Assembly (NCBI GenBank): GCA_049999765.1
Contig: JBNGIQ010009380.1
Coordinates: 216,805-247,826 of the forward strand
Direction: 5' to 3'
From: Phaeoceros laevis
Taxonomy: Eukaryota; Anthocerotophyta; Anthocerotopsida; Notothyladales
DNA length: 31,022 nucleotides
Part shown: piece by piece, positions 1-12,400 of the stretch
How positions within the stretch are numbered: the stretch's first letter is position 1
Layout: the number at the start of each line of letters is the position of its first letter
Translations under genes and position numbers: made by a program
The notes under the pieces: model-generated
Databases searched by the model: none
What the model saw: the letters and a program-made list of their open reading frames with translations, nothing else
Told to the model about the DNA's origin: nothing

Positions 1-1
1 C

Positions 2-331
2 CTTGGTCACTATGGAGGGATTTATGATGTAGAGTTGCTTGCAATTGTCAAAGTCATATCGTCTCTCCCTACTATACCAACCTTATCTTCGTTTTCCACC
101 ATCACTATCTTCTCTGACAACCAAGCTACTCTCACTTCTCTCTTCGACACCTCTACTTGCTCAAGACATGCTGTCCTATGTTGCTCATTCAACATTTTAT
201 TCCACCAATCCTATCCACATACTCCCCTTTGCTTGCACTGGGTCCCGGGGCACCATGGGATTATTGGAAATGAAGTTGCAGATATGTTGGCCAAGGAGGC
301 AACGCTCCTCCATGTTGACGAAGCAGATTAA
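2..331 (+). pseudogene. Non-LTR retrotransposon RNase H domain fragment
   Basis: The open frame runs in from the window edge and stops at 329-331. It encodes the C-terminal two thirds of an RNase H domain as found downstream of reverse transcriptase in I/Tad-like LINEs. Visible motifs are ELLAI (conserved Glu), SDNQAT (second catalytic Asp) and HWVPGH...GNEVADMLAKEA (His and last Asp). The first catalytic Asp would lie left of the window. Such domains remove the RNA strand of the RNA-DNA hybrid made during reverse transcription. After the stop, another frame continues with an SKSRAFQLIN-like stretch that breaks down in an AC microsatellite. No intact element surrounds it, so I call it a relic. 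Confidence 0.75.
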
Positions 332-1890
332 GTTTTGTCCAAGTCACGAGCTTTCCAATTGATCAACGCTATTATAACCTCCTCAAATACAAACACACAC
401 ACACACTTGCATGGTTTGCAATATGTGTGTATGTGTGGTAATTTGGTGTGTTTAGCAATACAATGTGCTTATATAAAGGTGCGACAGACCTTATGGCGTG
501 CTACAAAAAACGATGAGACCAACTTGAAACTTATAGCATTTTAACACTTGTATTCGCTGAATAAGATATTACAGCAGATGTACAGATGATACTTTAGCAG
601 ATTTTCTGACTGACGGCTCGTCTTCAGAATATAATACATGCTAATGATGGCAGAGAAAAAATGGGTGGATTCTCGATGACCAGGCTTCCTGCGGCACACA
701 GGCCGGCCTGTTCTACGCACCAAGACTTGGCTTTGGGTCAAAAACGGCCTACTCTTAAATGCTGCCTACAGATGGTGCGCAGCTAATGAGCCACATAAGC
801 AATTGGAAAGCAGAAGGACGATTCTAGACTGATTCCTTAGTAAACTATTGTTTCTCCAGCTTGCTTTTTTCGTTAATCAACCACCGCTTGCCCAAGCCTA
901 ATTATTGCAGCCTCCATCTACAGCCCTTTTAAAGGAACCTTACCCTCCTACCCTTTCAGTCTAGAGCACTCTTATCTTTGTTACTTGCTCCCTCCATTCC
1001 GGAGTGCCTGATCCTTTCTCCCGCCTTTCCCTTGGCTCCCTGCCTACAGTTGCCAAAGCCTTGTTGCCTTGGCTACCCTTGCATTCTTTCTACCTAATGC
1101 TGGTGTTCTAGCTATGTGCTTCTTGTGAAGCTCTAACCTGTTTGCAAAAATCCCTCTCCAAGACCTTGCCCTCCTGTAGTCCCTCCGTGCTCAAAGTCCC
1201 TGCCCTCCTGCTATCCCTCTTTACTCCAGAACCCTGCCCCCAGTTCTTCGTTAGAGGGAAGGAATGTTTGTAAGTTGCCCAAGGTTCTAGGTACGTGTCC
1301 TGAAAAGCAAGAATTCCATTGTTACACGCTTTTTTCTGCTGAACTACCAACTTACACGATTGAAGAAGTTTCTGGAGTTGCTGTAAATGATGTTGTGGAT
1401 GTTTTCTGTAGATGCTGACGGGTTCTGCAAAAATCAGACAATGCATTAGACAAAGCATTAGCCAAGACTTGGCCGTAGTACACCAAGACATGGCGGCAGC
1501 AGCTCACCAAGGCCAAGACCTGGCTTCCATATGCGTTGTACTTTCATAGTGACAGAAAAAATGTGAACATGGATTTGGTCAAGCTCAGACCGAGCAAAGG
1601 ACTCAAAATCCGGTGCATTAGAAGAAACGATCTGCTGCCACTCACACACCTGGACACAGATGAATCGTCAAATTAGCGAGAATCGACTTGTCAAAAAACC
1701 TGTAACTAGGGTTTGCCTGCAATTTGTCTCGATTTCAAGTTTGCTGAAAGCCGTTTGAAGTTTGGACAATGCCCACGGCCTTAAATCAATTGTGTTAGGC
1801 ACCAGAAGCGGGACTGCCCTTGTCATTAGTAAATGCCATGATCATCCTTGCCTGCAAGGCAAAATATCAATGATCTTGAGTCAGATGACT
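332..1890. other. Intergenic/repeat stretch without recognisable gene
   Basis: It contains an (AC)n microsatellite at 393-406, a GT-rich stretch at about 425-455, and pyrimidine-rich low-complexity sequence at 900-1250 with loosely repeated CCTGCCCTCCTG-like words. A 127-codon minus-strand frame at 1108-1491 has no family features and looks like chance. The stretch separates an RNase H fragment from a LINE 3' end, so it may be an insertion into one element, but I found no termini to prove it. Confidence 0.4.
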
Positions 1891-2570
1891 TTTGGTAAAA
1901 TTGCATGTATGTATGACAAAGCAAATACACACTATGACATCTCAATGGCAATGTCAAAGGTTAAATTCATCCAAAGCCTATGCTTTGAGACATATGGTAG
2001 ATGGCAGCCTGTCCCCGGCTAGTAATCGTAAACAGCTAGCAATGCATAAGAGGTGGATCTCTTCTTTCTTCACCCAACTACGGATTGCCCATATCGCAAG
2101 TGGAGCCTACTTTCACCGTCAACATCCCTGCTCCATTACGCGGTCGCAAATGCGGCTTTGCGGAAGAAACACATGCTCACATTCTCGGGCAATGTCCTGC
2201 CACGCGCTCTATGTGGATACGCTTCTTCAATTTTAAGGTCTGCTCCTAATCTGCGCAACCTCTTCAATGATTCGGCTCTTCGGCAAAAGATTGTCTCCTA
2301 CTTCACCACCATTGGTTGTTGTAGTAGTAACGAGCCGCGCTATACTAACTCCACGAGGGAATTGAGCACGCCACCATTTTCTGTGACTTGCCAGGTAGCG
2401 AGCTACCTAGCTAATCATCTATGGTGGTGGTTAAGCTATGTTAGTTTGTTAAGCCTATACTGCCTAGTCTAGGGTTAATCTACTCTAAGAGGGCCATGTG
2501 GCCGAAGAGAGGGCCATGTGGTTGAAGTGAGGGCCATGTGGCCGAATTAATGAAAGAACCAACTGATACA
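1891..2570 (+). mobile_element. 3' end of a non-LTR retrotransposon (copy 1, decayed)
   Basis: Broken frames give the post-RNase-H tail typical of I/Tad-like LINE ORF2: a QLRIAHIASGAYFHR-like stretch followed, after a frameshift, by a Cys-rich CRKCGFAEETHAHILGQC-like motif. The same order (ALRH or ALKH, ISSF.TQLR, CGxAEET) is found in the copy at 20600-21170, so the two are one family. The 3' end is probably near 2563, where TAATGAAAGAACCAAC resembles the TAATGAACAAACAAAC tail of the other copy. Frameshifts and stops show it is dead. Confidence 0.65.
2491..2550 (+). repeat. Three tandem 20-bp units
   Basis: The unit GGGCCATGTGG..GAA..GA occurs three times head to tail at 2491, 2511 and 2531 with few mismatches. 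It sits in the 3' tail of the LINE fragment. There are no spacers, so it is not a CRISPR. Confidence 0.8.
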
Positions 2571-2580
2571 TACTGCCATG

Positions 2581-2643
2581 AGTGAGCATTGAACCCCGGC
2601 CACCTCTTTGGGGGGCGGGGTTCTTTACCACTTGAGTGTCCCC
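2581..2643 (-). repeat. Possible tRNA-derived (SINE-like) sequence
   Basis: Read on the minus strand it starts GGGGACACTCAAGTGGTAAAG, close to an RNA polymerase III A box (CTCAAGTGGTAAAG). About 30 bases later it has GGGGTTCAATGCTC, close to a B box (GGTTCAANNC). The spacing fits a tRNA, but the cloverleaf stems do not form convincingly. It could be a SINE head, a tRNA relic or chance. Confidence 0.3.
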
Positions 2644-2662
2644 AATTCGTGATTACCCTTAA

Positions 2663-3061
2663 CCCTTAAAGAGCCCCATGGGACAAAAATGTCTGTTGGG
2701 TCCCCCAAGACGATGCTTTCTACTATCTCTTATGAGAAAAAACATGATTTTATTGTCTTATATGGTATTGTTAGAAAAGTGACTTCGTGCTGGTGCCCGA
2801 TCAGGCTATCAGCTTCATTACTTGAGGCCTTGGCTGGTGCCTTATAAGCAAGATTCTTCCAACGGGGTGCTGACAAGTCCATTTTCTGTGAAAAGTGAGT
2901 TTGCAAACCCGCCTTTCAGGCGAAGCATGAATGTGGTATCCACGTGGTCCGGGGTGCTTCGAGATACGGGCTGGCCCCCAATGGAACCAGCTCCTAACAT
3001 AAAAAGAATCACCCTCCTAACGGAAGCTTCTTAGGTTTCGAAACCCCGGGCTCTTAAAGGG
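2663..3061. mobile_element. piggyBac-like MITE
   Basis: The 399-bp segment begins CCCTTAAAGAGCCC and ends GGGCTCTTAAAGGG, inverted repeats that match at 13 of 14 positions. The left flank is TTAA (2659-2662), the target site of piggyBac transposons; the right flank is TTGA (3062-3065), one base off. CCC...GGG ends next to TTAA are the family hallmark. The inside has a GGGAC...GTCCC inverted motif just within the left end and no transposase, so it would be non-autonomous. The diverged right TTAA makes this likely rather than certain. Confidence 0.5.
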
Positions 3062-3443
3062 TTGAACCTACTAGCTTTAGTGTTTTATTCTCTCTACACT
3101 AATTTGTTGTTTTGCTTCTTTACTAGTCTGCTATCCCTTTTGTCTTTCTAAATCAACTCTTATGACAAGCGTCATAGTTTTTATGGCTGTACAGTGCATA
3201 CGCCTTAGGATTAATAATAATAATAATGAATCCGTGCCGAAATTAGACCCCGAAACGGTTGGATGTCCAGCTCCACTGAAATTATTTCAGTTGTTCACAC
3301 CACCAGAAGTGTACTGCCAAGGGTTTCCTCTTTGGCCTGACTGCAGATTCAACCAGCGGGCGTGCTGCTGTTGCTCTAATCCTCGGAGAAGCAGCGCCAT
3401 ATAGCGCTTCTAGAAGGAGTTAGTGCTCAGGAGCACGTCCAGC
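3062..3443 (+). other. Upstream region of CFAP44
   Basis: About 380 bp lie between the MITE and the CFAP44 start. It holds a short (TAA)n microsatellite at about 3210-3227 and becomes GC-richer from 3340. The 5' UTR and promoter of CFAP44 should be here, but I see no TATA box or other element I would assign. Confidence 0.4.
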
Positions 3444-6400
3444 ATGGCTGAACCGCCTGCTGCTCCTCAGGTGTCCAAGGCGGAGGCTCGCAAGTCCAAG
3501 GCTGGGGATTCTGGTGGCGTCAAGCTAGAAGCCTCTAAAGCGGCGCTGCCCAGAATTTCCAAAGTCGATAATCTGCAGTCCACGGCCACAGTCTCGAAGC
3601 TGGAGCCTCCTCGGGACCCTAATCGCCTACCCCAGAATGCTGCTCGTTTGCTGCATTCCTTTGGCTTGGAGGTGATGTGATCACCTTTACTCCCGGCGCG
3701 GACTCTCGTGTCGCCAGAAGTAGTTGGCCAATCTATATACAATTCAGCTCAACGATCGGGTGGTACCCTCTTGTGCTTTTGCTAGGTTGCTAAAGTTCGT
3801 ATGTCTATATGCAGGGGAGCAGAAGGAACAACATATGCTACATTTCTGAAAATGTGCTGCTACACACCGCTGGCAACGCTGTCCACTTCTTCAACGTGAA
3901 AACGAAGAAAGTTGAAGCGTATCTTCCTGTTAGTCATCTTTGCTGGCCGGGGCACTGGCTATCATGGAGCCCCGAACTCATCACAATCTTCAGCCAGCAG
4001 TAACTTCCCTTCAATTTCGTGGCAGTGTAGGGAGGGGCATGGGATTGGTGCTGTAGCGGTTCACCCTTCGAACAATATTTTTGCTGTTTGTGAGAAAGGG
4101 CATCATCCTGGAGTCTATCTGTGCGAGTATCCGTCGTTGAAGTTTAGCAAGGTTAGTGATACGTACAAAATTTTCCATCAGTGAGGTAGTATATGTTGGC
4201 TTGCAATGCGTGTGAACTCTTGACAAGCTGCTTGATGTACAGTCTGCTACGTCGGAGTAACTTTCGGTCACGGCCAGTTTGGATGCATCGGCTGACCAAA
4301 AAATAGCTTATGACATCCAGGAACTCCACGATGGGACAGAAGTCCAGTACTCAGCAGCAACGTTCAGTCCAGATGGATCTAAGCTCGCAACAGTAAGCTG
4401 CTTGTCTCCGTGTGCTTTGCTGATGAAAACTGATCAACCTATGGACTGCGCTATGTGATTTGAATGGTTTGGCTGGTACGATGTGAGTTCAGTAAGTTTG
4501 AAGTACAGGCTGGGTGCCATCAAGATTTTGAGGCGGTAGGGTTCTAACATGTATTCTGGACGTAGGTGGGAGGATATCCTGATTACTGGCTGTCGGTATG
4601 GGACTGGTCTACCGAGTCCATCATTCTCCGCTCAAAAGCATTTTCCCAGGACGTGTTCAAAGTGAGCAGAGGGCACATGGAAACATGGCCTGATCACTTT
4701 CATGATTCTTTAACAGCATTCGGATTTATTGCATGTACCTTTTTCTTGACACATTGCTCCTATCAGGTAAGCTTCTCAAGAGTACTTTCTGGCAACCTCA
4801 TTACCTCTGGTGTAGGTCACTTACGGTTTTGGAAGATGGCTACTACTTTTACTGGCTTGAAACTTGAGGTACGAAACGTCTTGTGAGTTACAGGGTTCCC
4901 AGATGTGGTGAACATGGAGCTATTACATGCGTTTGTACCTGATCTGCAGGGCGACATAGCAAGATTTGGCACCGTGCCAATAAGCGACATCGCTGCCTAT
5001 GCGGAGCTAAAGAATGGCAAAGTAAGTGATTGAGCTTCTGGCCGTCTGCAACTTGACTCTGCAGTAACCTTTATTGTGCTGCTAAAACCTGTTATTACGC
5101 CATTTGCGTGGTCTAGTCTCTCACCCCCTGACTTGGCCCTTGCTCCTACACCTGGGGAAAATAGGTGATATCTGGGACAGAAAGTGGAAGCATCCTATTG
5201 TGGGATGCTGGGCTTGTCAAATGTCAGCTGACCAGGCCTGCTGGAGCTCCATGTCATGATGGGATGATTGAAGTGTTGGTGCTGGACGAGGCCAGTAATC
5301 AGATGATAACGGCTGCAGCTGATGGATTTGTTAGGTTCTGGGACCTCCAGGTGAATGACGTGTGTCCCTTTTGTAGAGATCAAGCGCTAAAACGACCAAC
5401 TTGTTCATCGGCTTGTTGGTCTTGTGTTCTGCAAGCGTTTCACCTCTAATTAGTTGAGAGTGTGAAGTGGCTGGAACAAGGTGATGATGGAGATGATAAA
5501 CTAGTGGTTGAAATTGCTCCTCGAAGTGAAGTTCAAATTGCAAAGAACTGCAAGATAAAGGGCATCTTATTTGAAAAAGACCATTGGATCGTACAGGTAA
5601 TCAATGTGTAACACTTGCTTAAGGTGCGAGTGCACAGGACGGCAGGTAATAGCTGTCAGGTCTTACATTGCCTTCTGCTCTCCGACGTGTCCATTTCCAG
5701 TAAATTGAGTTCGAGTGACCTCATGTGCAGGACGAAGGTGGAGCCCTGTGGAAAGTTCAGACGCCTTCTTTCAAAATAGAGAAAATTATTGAGTTCCATG
5801 CCTCAGCGATTACTTGCGTAGCAAGTTCTCCAATTAATTATTACATTGCTTCCGGTGGTATAGATGGCAGCGTAAGTGCACAGGTCGTTTACTCTCCTAT
5901 TTGTCTCTAAGTATGCTAAAACACTGTTTCTCAATCCAGGTGAGGCTGTATAACTATAAGGAGCCACATCAGTTCTATTCACGTGTTTTTTCAACTGGAG
6001 TTACTGCACTTCTTTGGCTGCCAGTGCGTGTGGATTCAACAGGCTCCACCATTGTTGCTGGTTTCGCTGATGGGGTTATAAGGATTTTGCAACAATCCTC
6101 AACCAATTGGAAGTTGGTTCAGGCTTTGAAGCCACACAAGGTTAGTTCATCTCATCTTACTAGAGCTGAATATTCCAATCAAAGCCTTCTAACGCATTGC
6201 TTGGGCTGCAGATGGATGTAACAGCTATGCAACTGAGTCCTGATGCAGAAATCCTGGCCACGGCCTCGACAGACACAAGCATGTTTTTCTTCCATGTTCC
6301 GGAGAACTACAGACCAATTGGGTATAACAACGCTATGTCTTTTAATCTGCAACGGTGGTGAACTTTGCACGGATTCTGATCCACCATATTATTTATATGG

Positions 6401-9400
6401 GCAGATATATCATGGGTCCTGGCCAGGTCACTTGCATTGATTGGTCTCCAAATGGGAAAGAGTTTCTCATGGGCTGCTCAAACGGAATGGTCGCACAAAT
6501 CGATCGCCCTGGTAAGGCGCATACTAACCTGGTTGTCGACTCCCTCCGTGCTTCCTTGTTCCAGACTTAATATTTGATCAGTGTCTCTTCAGATCTACGT
6601 CCAGACACAAGTAACACGTTTGAGCTGAAGCCACCGTTGAGAACCTTCACCTACAGGTTGCCGAAACCAGCGAAGCCAGCAAAGATCGAGCCTGCCGCCG
6701 ACTTACGTCAGGTGCACCTCAGTTGTCGGCCACTGACCGTTGAGATTGCTTTGTCATGCTAGTTTTGCTGTGAACTTGGTGCGTGTGAAGTTTGATGAAC
6801 TTTTTGATGCTGGTATAATGAGAAAGGGCTCGAGGAGCATTTCGTAGCTATTTCTTACGATTATGGTTCAAACGGTGATGGTAGAATGAAAGTTTATTTG
6901 CTGAGTCTCTCTTGATTGTCTAGGGGCCCGTACCACCTGACGTGGCCACTACTGAAAGTGCCAAAGGCGCCGAAGGCGAGCAAGCCGAAGAAGCAGATAA
7001 GGAAGAAGAACTAGGTGATGGTGAGAAACCTGACGGAGAGGATCAGCGGAGCGAGCAAGCAGATGGGCAGAAGATTGGAGAAGATGGTGTAGCTGCCAAA
7101 GCTGCTGCAGAGGCATCTGCCCCTCCAGTGGCACCTGAACCTTTGCCCGAGGAGCCAGAAGATGAACAACCAGTTTGTAATTTGCCTGTGCGAGCGCTAT
7201 TGTACACAAAAGGCAATCTTTCGACATTCTATATTGCAATAGAGGTCAGTTTCTCCAACTGCGTGCAGCTCGTGCCCTTTCTGATTTCGGTCTGTCATAG
7301 ACGGAGTTGAAGGCAAAATCTGATCCCCACGCAGGGCAAGGGAATGGGATTCCTGTATGAATGCCGATTCGATTCCGAGGAAGTTCTAGGCACGACAAAG
7401 TGGCTCTCTACTTGTGTCAAATATTTGGGGTGGGTGGTCATTCCAGCCAAACGAGTCATCATACTTATCGTGCATCCCGGAACGTTCAAGCCTCAGCTGA
7501 TAAGTTCTCCTCTTGCAGATATTCACCTGGTAATAAGTACCTCGTCTCCGGATCGGATGATGGCGCTGTCAGGATCCACTCAGCTCCAGTGCCAGGGGAG
7601 ATTCACCACTGTGATCAGCTGAGTTACTGGGAGGTACAACAGACGATGGAACCTTCTGCTGTGTCAATTTGTGATTGATGATGGCGACCAACTTAATCAC
7701 AAACGAGCTCGTCTTAACAGGGTCCCATTCATGATGGTTTTAAGGGAGCAGTTGGTGGAGCGGCACTCAGTTTTGATAACATGTATCTGGTCAGATACTA
7801 TCTGGGTGTTGGCATTATATCTTCCATATCCAGATTTAGTATCGCAGAGCTGTCAGAGATTTGGGGAACGACCTGCATTGTACGAAATAGCCATCAATAT
7901 GCCCTTCCACATTCTAAATTGCGTTTGCGGGTTATGCTCAGACAAGCGTGGGATTTGACGGAAGTTTTTTCACCCACTTTCTTGACTTGAAAGTGTATGC
8001 TGACAAGGAGGGAAAACCTGTTTCTGCAATAAAGGGTGAGAGCTCTTATGCCATTTGAATCAGCATTTTGGTACTTCCCTGTTGCTTTATGGTGTTTGAT
8101 CTCTGCAGTGCATGAGGGGCAGTGTCAGTATGTGTGCATTCACATACAGAGCGTATACTAGATCATTTAACGTTCAACTGTGTATGAATTGATTCATGTT
8201 CTTGCCGGAGCAGCAAAGCAAGAAGCAGAGCCAGAAGCTGCTGACCTGGGTGCTGGTGTCTACAGCATTGAGGAAAGTAAGCAAAAGGCAGAAAAAGATC
8301 GGCAGCTGATTTTGGCCCTGCAAAAAAAAGCTGTAGTGCTGAAGCACGTCGATGGAATTAGAAAATCCTTGTCTGACATTCTTAAGGAAAATGAAACTAA
8401 AACTGTCATCGAGAAACTGGAAGTTAGTGAATTCGAGATTGATCCTCATCTGAGAATGTATGGCGAGATGATCCTGAAATTCATGTTTGTTTGCTGTCTT
8501 GCAGTTGCACTCTGCTGACAATCAACGTCCTTGTGCTTGTCATCATGCACAGCAGGAGGCTGTGATTTTGATTTGACTAACCTTATCTGCTTCCAGCATG
8601 ATACAGGAAGAAACTGAGGCAAACGTTGACATGGCCCATAAGGAGCTACAGTATGAGACTGAGAGGCGAAAAATCGCACTGAAGAAACTGCGGAGTCACT
8701 TCCTGGATGCCATAGAAGTGGGTACCTCGTCGAGCGCTTCGGAGTATGCACATTTAGATGCCCTTGCTTTGGTTGAAGGTAAGCTTGATGTGTGGATTTT
8801 GTATTTCTGGATGCAGGTAGAACATGTGGTTCTGCATGCTTTTCATTCAGGCAAAACTGTTTCAACTTTTCGCACTGGAAAATTGGTGGAGGAGATGTTG
8901 GTATTACCTTACAGTTGCAGAGACCGTGGACTGCATATCCATGCTTCCTCTGTCTCATAGCTGTATGTTGAATTATAAAAAACATGATATGGATTTGAGC
9001 TGCTTACTTGAATTAATTTTGAGTGCGCTCTCTGTTTCGAAGGGTCTTATCGAAGAAGCACGTATACAAATGCAAGGATTGCAACGTCCAGCAAAACACC
9101 CTTTGTTTATTAAGAAGGAGATTCACCAGCCTGGCGATGAAAACAGGGTTTGGACTGATGAAGACGAGGTGTGCGACCATGCTCAAAATACTGTGTCGGA
9201 CACATGTAAAGTGTGCTGTGCCACTTTACTGACGTTAACAACAAGTTTTCGTCATTCTGGTACTGCTTGTAGGGTATCTTTAAAGTAGAGCATCCAGTTG
9301 GTGATACTATGGAAGTCAGAAGGCTCCTTATGAAGAAACGCGAATCAGAATGGTTGGCTTTCTTGAATACGAAGCCTAATGAGGTTAGGTCCGTGCACTT

Positions 9401-12400
9401 GCTTTGTTTATTTCGTCCCTTTGGTGCATATAGTAAAGGAAAACGTTTTATGACTTGCAGTCATATGTAAACGAAGAGGATGCATTGGCCATCAAATGGG
9501 CCGTGGAAAACAAGGGGGATTTCAAACTTAAATCTGATCTGGAGTACCGAGCACCACCCGAGCTGCATACAAATGCCAAACGAAAGAGAGACGAAATGAT
9601 AATATTTGTGGAAGCCGTACACAAGGCCAAAATGGAATTTAATAAGGAATTCCTGGCTATGAGGCTTAGGAAGAAAGAAATAGAGGGGCAGATAGTAAGA
9701 GGAAATGCAAGAATAAAACATATTAATGGTACACTCAAGTAAGATGAGCACGTCCCAGACGGTATCCTCTTCAAAGCTAGCAATGCTTAAGCCGCCTAAC
9801 AAGGCAGGCTTGTGTTCTGTAGGGTGAAGGATGAGCTACTGTTTGTTCCCGAGAAATTCAAAGATGAGAATCCGGAAGAACGAGAACTGGTTTCGCAGGA
9901 GGTTCAGGACCATGAGCATTCTCTCCTGCTATACTCCACTACATCCGTCGCATTTCAAAGTCAGTCTCTAAGAGTAATTGAAGATCTGTTTCGCAGGAAA
10001 TGGATGATGTCGTAGCTCAACGAAAGGCTGCGGAAGCGGCAGAGAAAAATGTATGCCTGATGACCTGTTCGATCGTCTAGGTGCTAATCTATCGAATCGT
10101 CATTGACAGGGCAGGATGTTCGTCCACTTCATGCAGGATGGGAAGGATACTGGATATGCTACTGGTTTGGGGGCAGACAATGAAGCTGGCGACATTAAGT
10201 TTGGTCGCAGGTCAGTTTCACAGCAAAGGAAAGTCAGGACACCCGAGAAATCCCAATCACGAATTTTTCCACCATCGGCATTTGAGGTCAGTAGCTCTAG
10301 CGACGTACCCGTGGTGTAGGGATGCTGTTGAACGAAGAACTAGTCGTACCGGCATGTGTGGCTTAACCTGGTACTCCGTGTGACTTGTGTAGCAAGCTGA
10401 GGCAGAGGCAGCTCAGGTCAGGTTCAAGTACGAGAAGGGGAAGATACAAGAAAAAATGGAGATTGCTGTGTCGAACTTTGACAAGGATCTAGAGGAGCTG
10501 AGGAACAAGAAAATGAGGACGGAAATCAATCTGAAGATGGCCGAATTGAAGTTTCTCACTCTCTTCGAGGTATTCTCAGAACCACTTGTAGAAACGGCAC
10601 AACCTGGCTCCATGACCCCTTGACGACGGCCTGACTACGAAACTTCCTCTTGCAGGAGTTGAGGCTTCTTAAGATTCTTACGCCCCGAGAAGAGGAGCTG
10701 GCGGAGCGACATAAGCAAAAACTGAAAGATGTTCTTGACAACACGGTATAGGCGCCCCTCTTACCGTCACATCAAACTATATTTTTTCAGCAGCTCTCTC
10801 ATTCTGTTTTTGCCATTTCAGAACAAAGTTCAAGAACAAGACACTGCCCTTGAGAACAACAAGCAGCAAATTCTGCAGTACGAGGAGTTTACCAAGAAGG
10901 TAATCTGCATATGTGCAATTTGCTGTAAGTCCCACTCACCGCGTGGCACCTGCGCCTACTTGGCAGCAACTACGGACGAGTCATGGCAACCCTTTTGGGT
11001 CCTGTTCTTAGAACAACCTGCAGATGAAACTGCCTAGTCTCACGGTCTGAAGGCGCAAAACATCGAAGCAAAAGAGGGCTGAAGTTTCTGGCCAGCAATC
11101 CAATGTGGCCAGATTGCTTGGACACCGTGAATTTAGTGCTCCACCACCTGCAATTAGGCTGTAGCGGGTGATTCACCGCGCTATCCCCTACCTCTCTGCC
11201 CTGTGGCGGCCCACTTCCACCACCATGGGGGCCGTAGGGGATATAGCTGGCAGACCCTGCGCTGTTCATTCTGGTTACTAAGAGGAAGAGGAATCTTTTC
11301 GACAGGATTCCGAGGCTTGTCTAGCTAGCTAACTACTCTAGATCTGTACGGGTCCTTTGGCTGTGCGTTGGTGCTTCGTTGCATCTGCGCTTTGAGCTGC
11401 GGCTGTTGCGGCTGCGGCCCAAAATTGCCTAATAAAGTTCCTTCCTTCAGGGCATATAATTACACCCCTCAAACCCTACGTGTTATAGCTGCTTATGGTA
11501 GCAGACCCGGGTGCATGTTGACTTGGCCCTTATCATCCCTAGGCTAGGTAAAGAGCAAGTGCACTTATTTGTGTCTTTTGAGCTTTTTTAGGGGAGCTCA
11601 TGGTGCATATGAGGAACACTACTTTCACATGTGCTACTATAAACGTGCCCTCTACCACTGGGCTTTGAACAGGGAAAGCGAAGCATAATTTGCAAAGCCC
11701 TCGAACCCTGGGCACGAGGTCCCAATTTCCCAAGCGACCCTACAGCTCGGCTCTTATTTGTCTGTCTCTAGCTTGAAACTGACTATGTTTGAAAGGTGGA
11801 GGTGCCGAACAGATACGGTCGGGAGAGGAACGTTTTTCTGTCGTCCAAGCTCTGCATTGTTGTTTCAGCTGTAAGCTTAGCTGCTCGGAAGTCTGTAGGA
11901 GTGCATGGGTGTGGAGAAAACATGAGTAACATGTCATCCAAGAACCAAAACCAGAGCCTGCAGGACAATCTCGATGTGCAGGATTACAATTCCTGTCAAC
12001 ATCTGCTGGACTACAAGGCCAAGCATGGAGTACGTGGCTTTCGAGTGTTGCAGAAGTGTTTGTGGACGGGGCCCTCTGGGAAAGCTCGAATTATGAGAGA
12101 TGCCAAGGAAATCCCATCTTGTGCAATCTGCGGCAGGCCTCACGGACGGTTGTATGCTTGTGTAATTTGCGCCAGCATTGGGTGTTGGAAACTCCCGGAT
12201 CCGCATGCGAGCCGCCACGCCCAGACTCATCCGGGACATGAACTGGCTGTGGATGTGGACCGAGCTGAGCTGTTCTGTGTTGTCTGTTATGACCAAATCT
12301 ATGACCCTGACTTCGATCGGGCAGTGATCTGTGCACAAAGCTTTCTAAGGTGTCAGAGCAATGGATCAGATGAGGACGACCGCCGCAATGTGCAGGGGAA

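Noticed and set aside
1108-1491. 127-codon minus-strand frame
   Set aside because: It has no domain, no splice context and lies in pyrimidine-rich low-complexity DNA.
2491-2550. Three regular 20-bp repeats as a CRISPR array
   Set aside because: The units are directly adjacent with no spacers, in a eukaryotic genome.
11431-11436. AATAAA as a poly(A) signal ending CFAP44 before UBP22
   Set aside because: CFAP44 resumes in phase at 15131, and a single hexamer in an intron is weak evidence. A short alternative isoform remains possible.
11796-11921. N-terminal extension of UBP22
   Set aside because: The frame is open from 11796, but the first codon there is GTG. The first ATG in frame is 11922 and the ZnF-UBP domain follows it.
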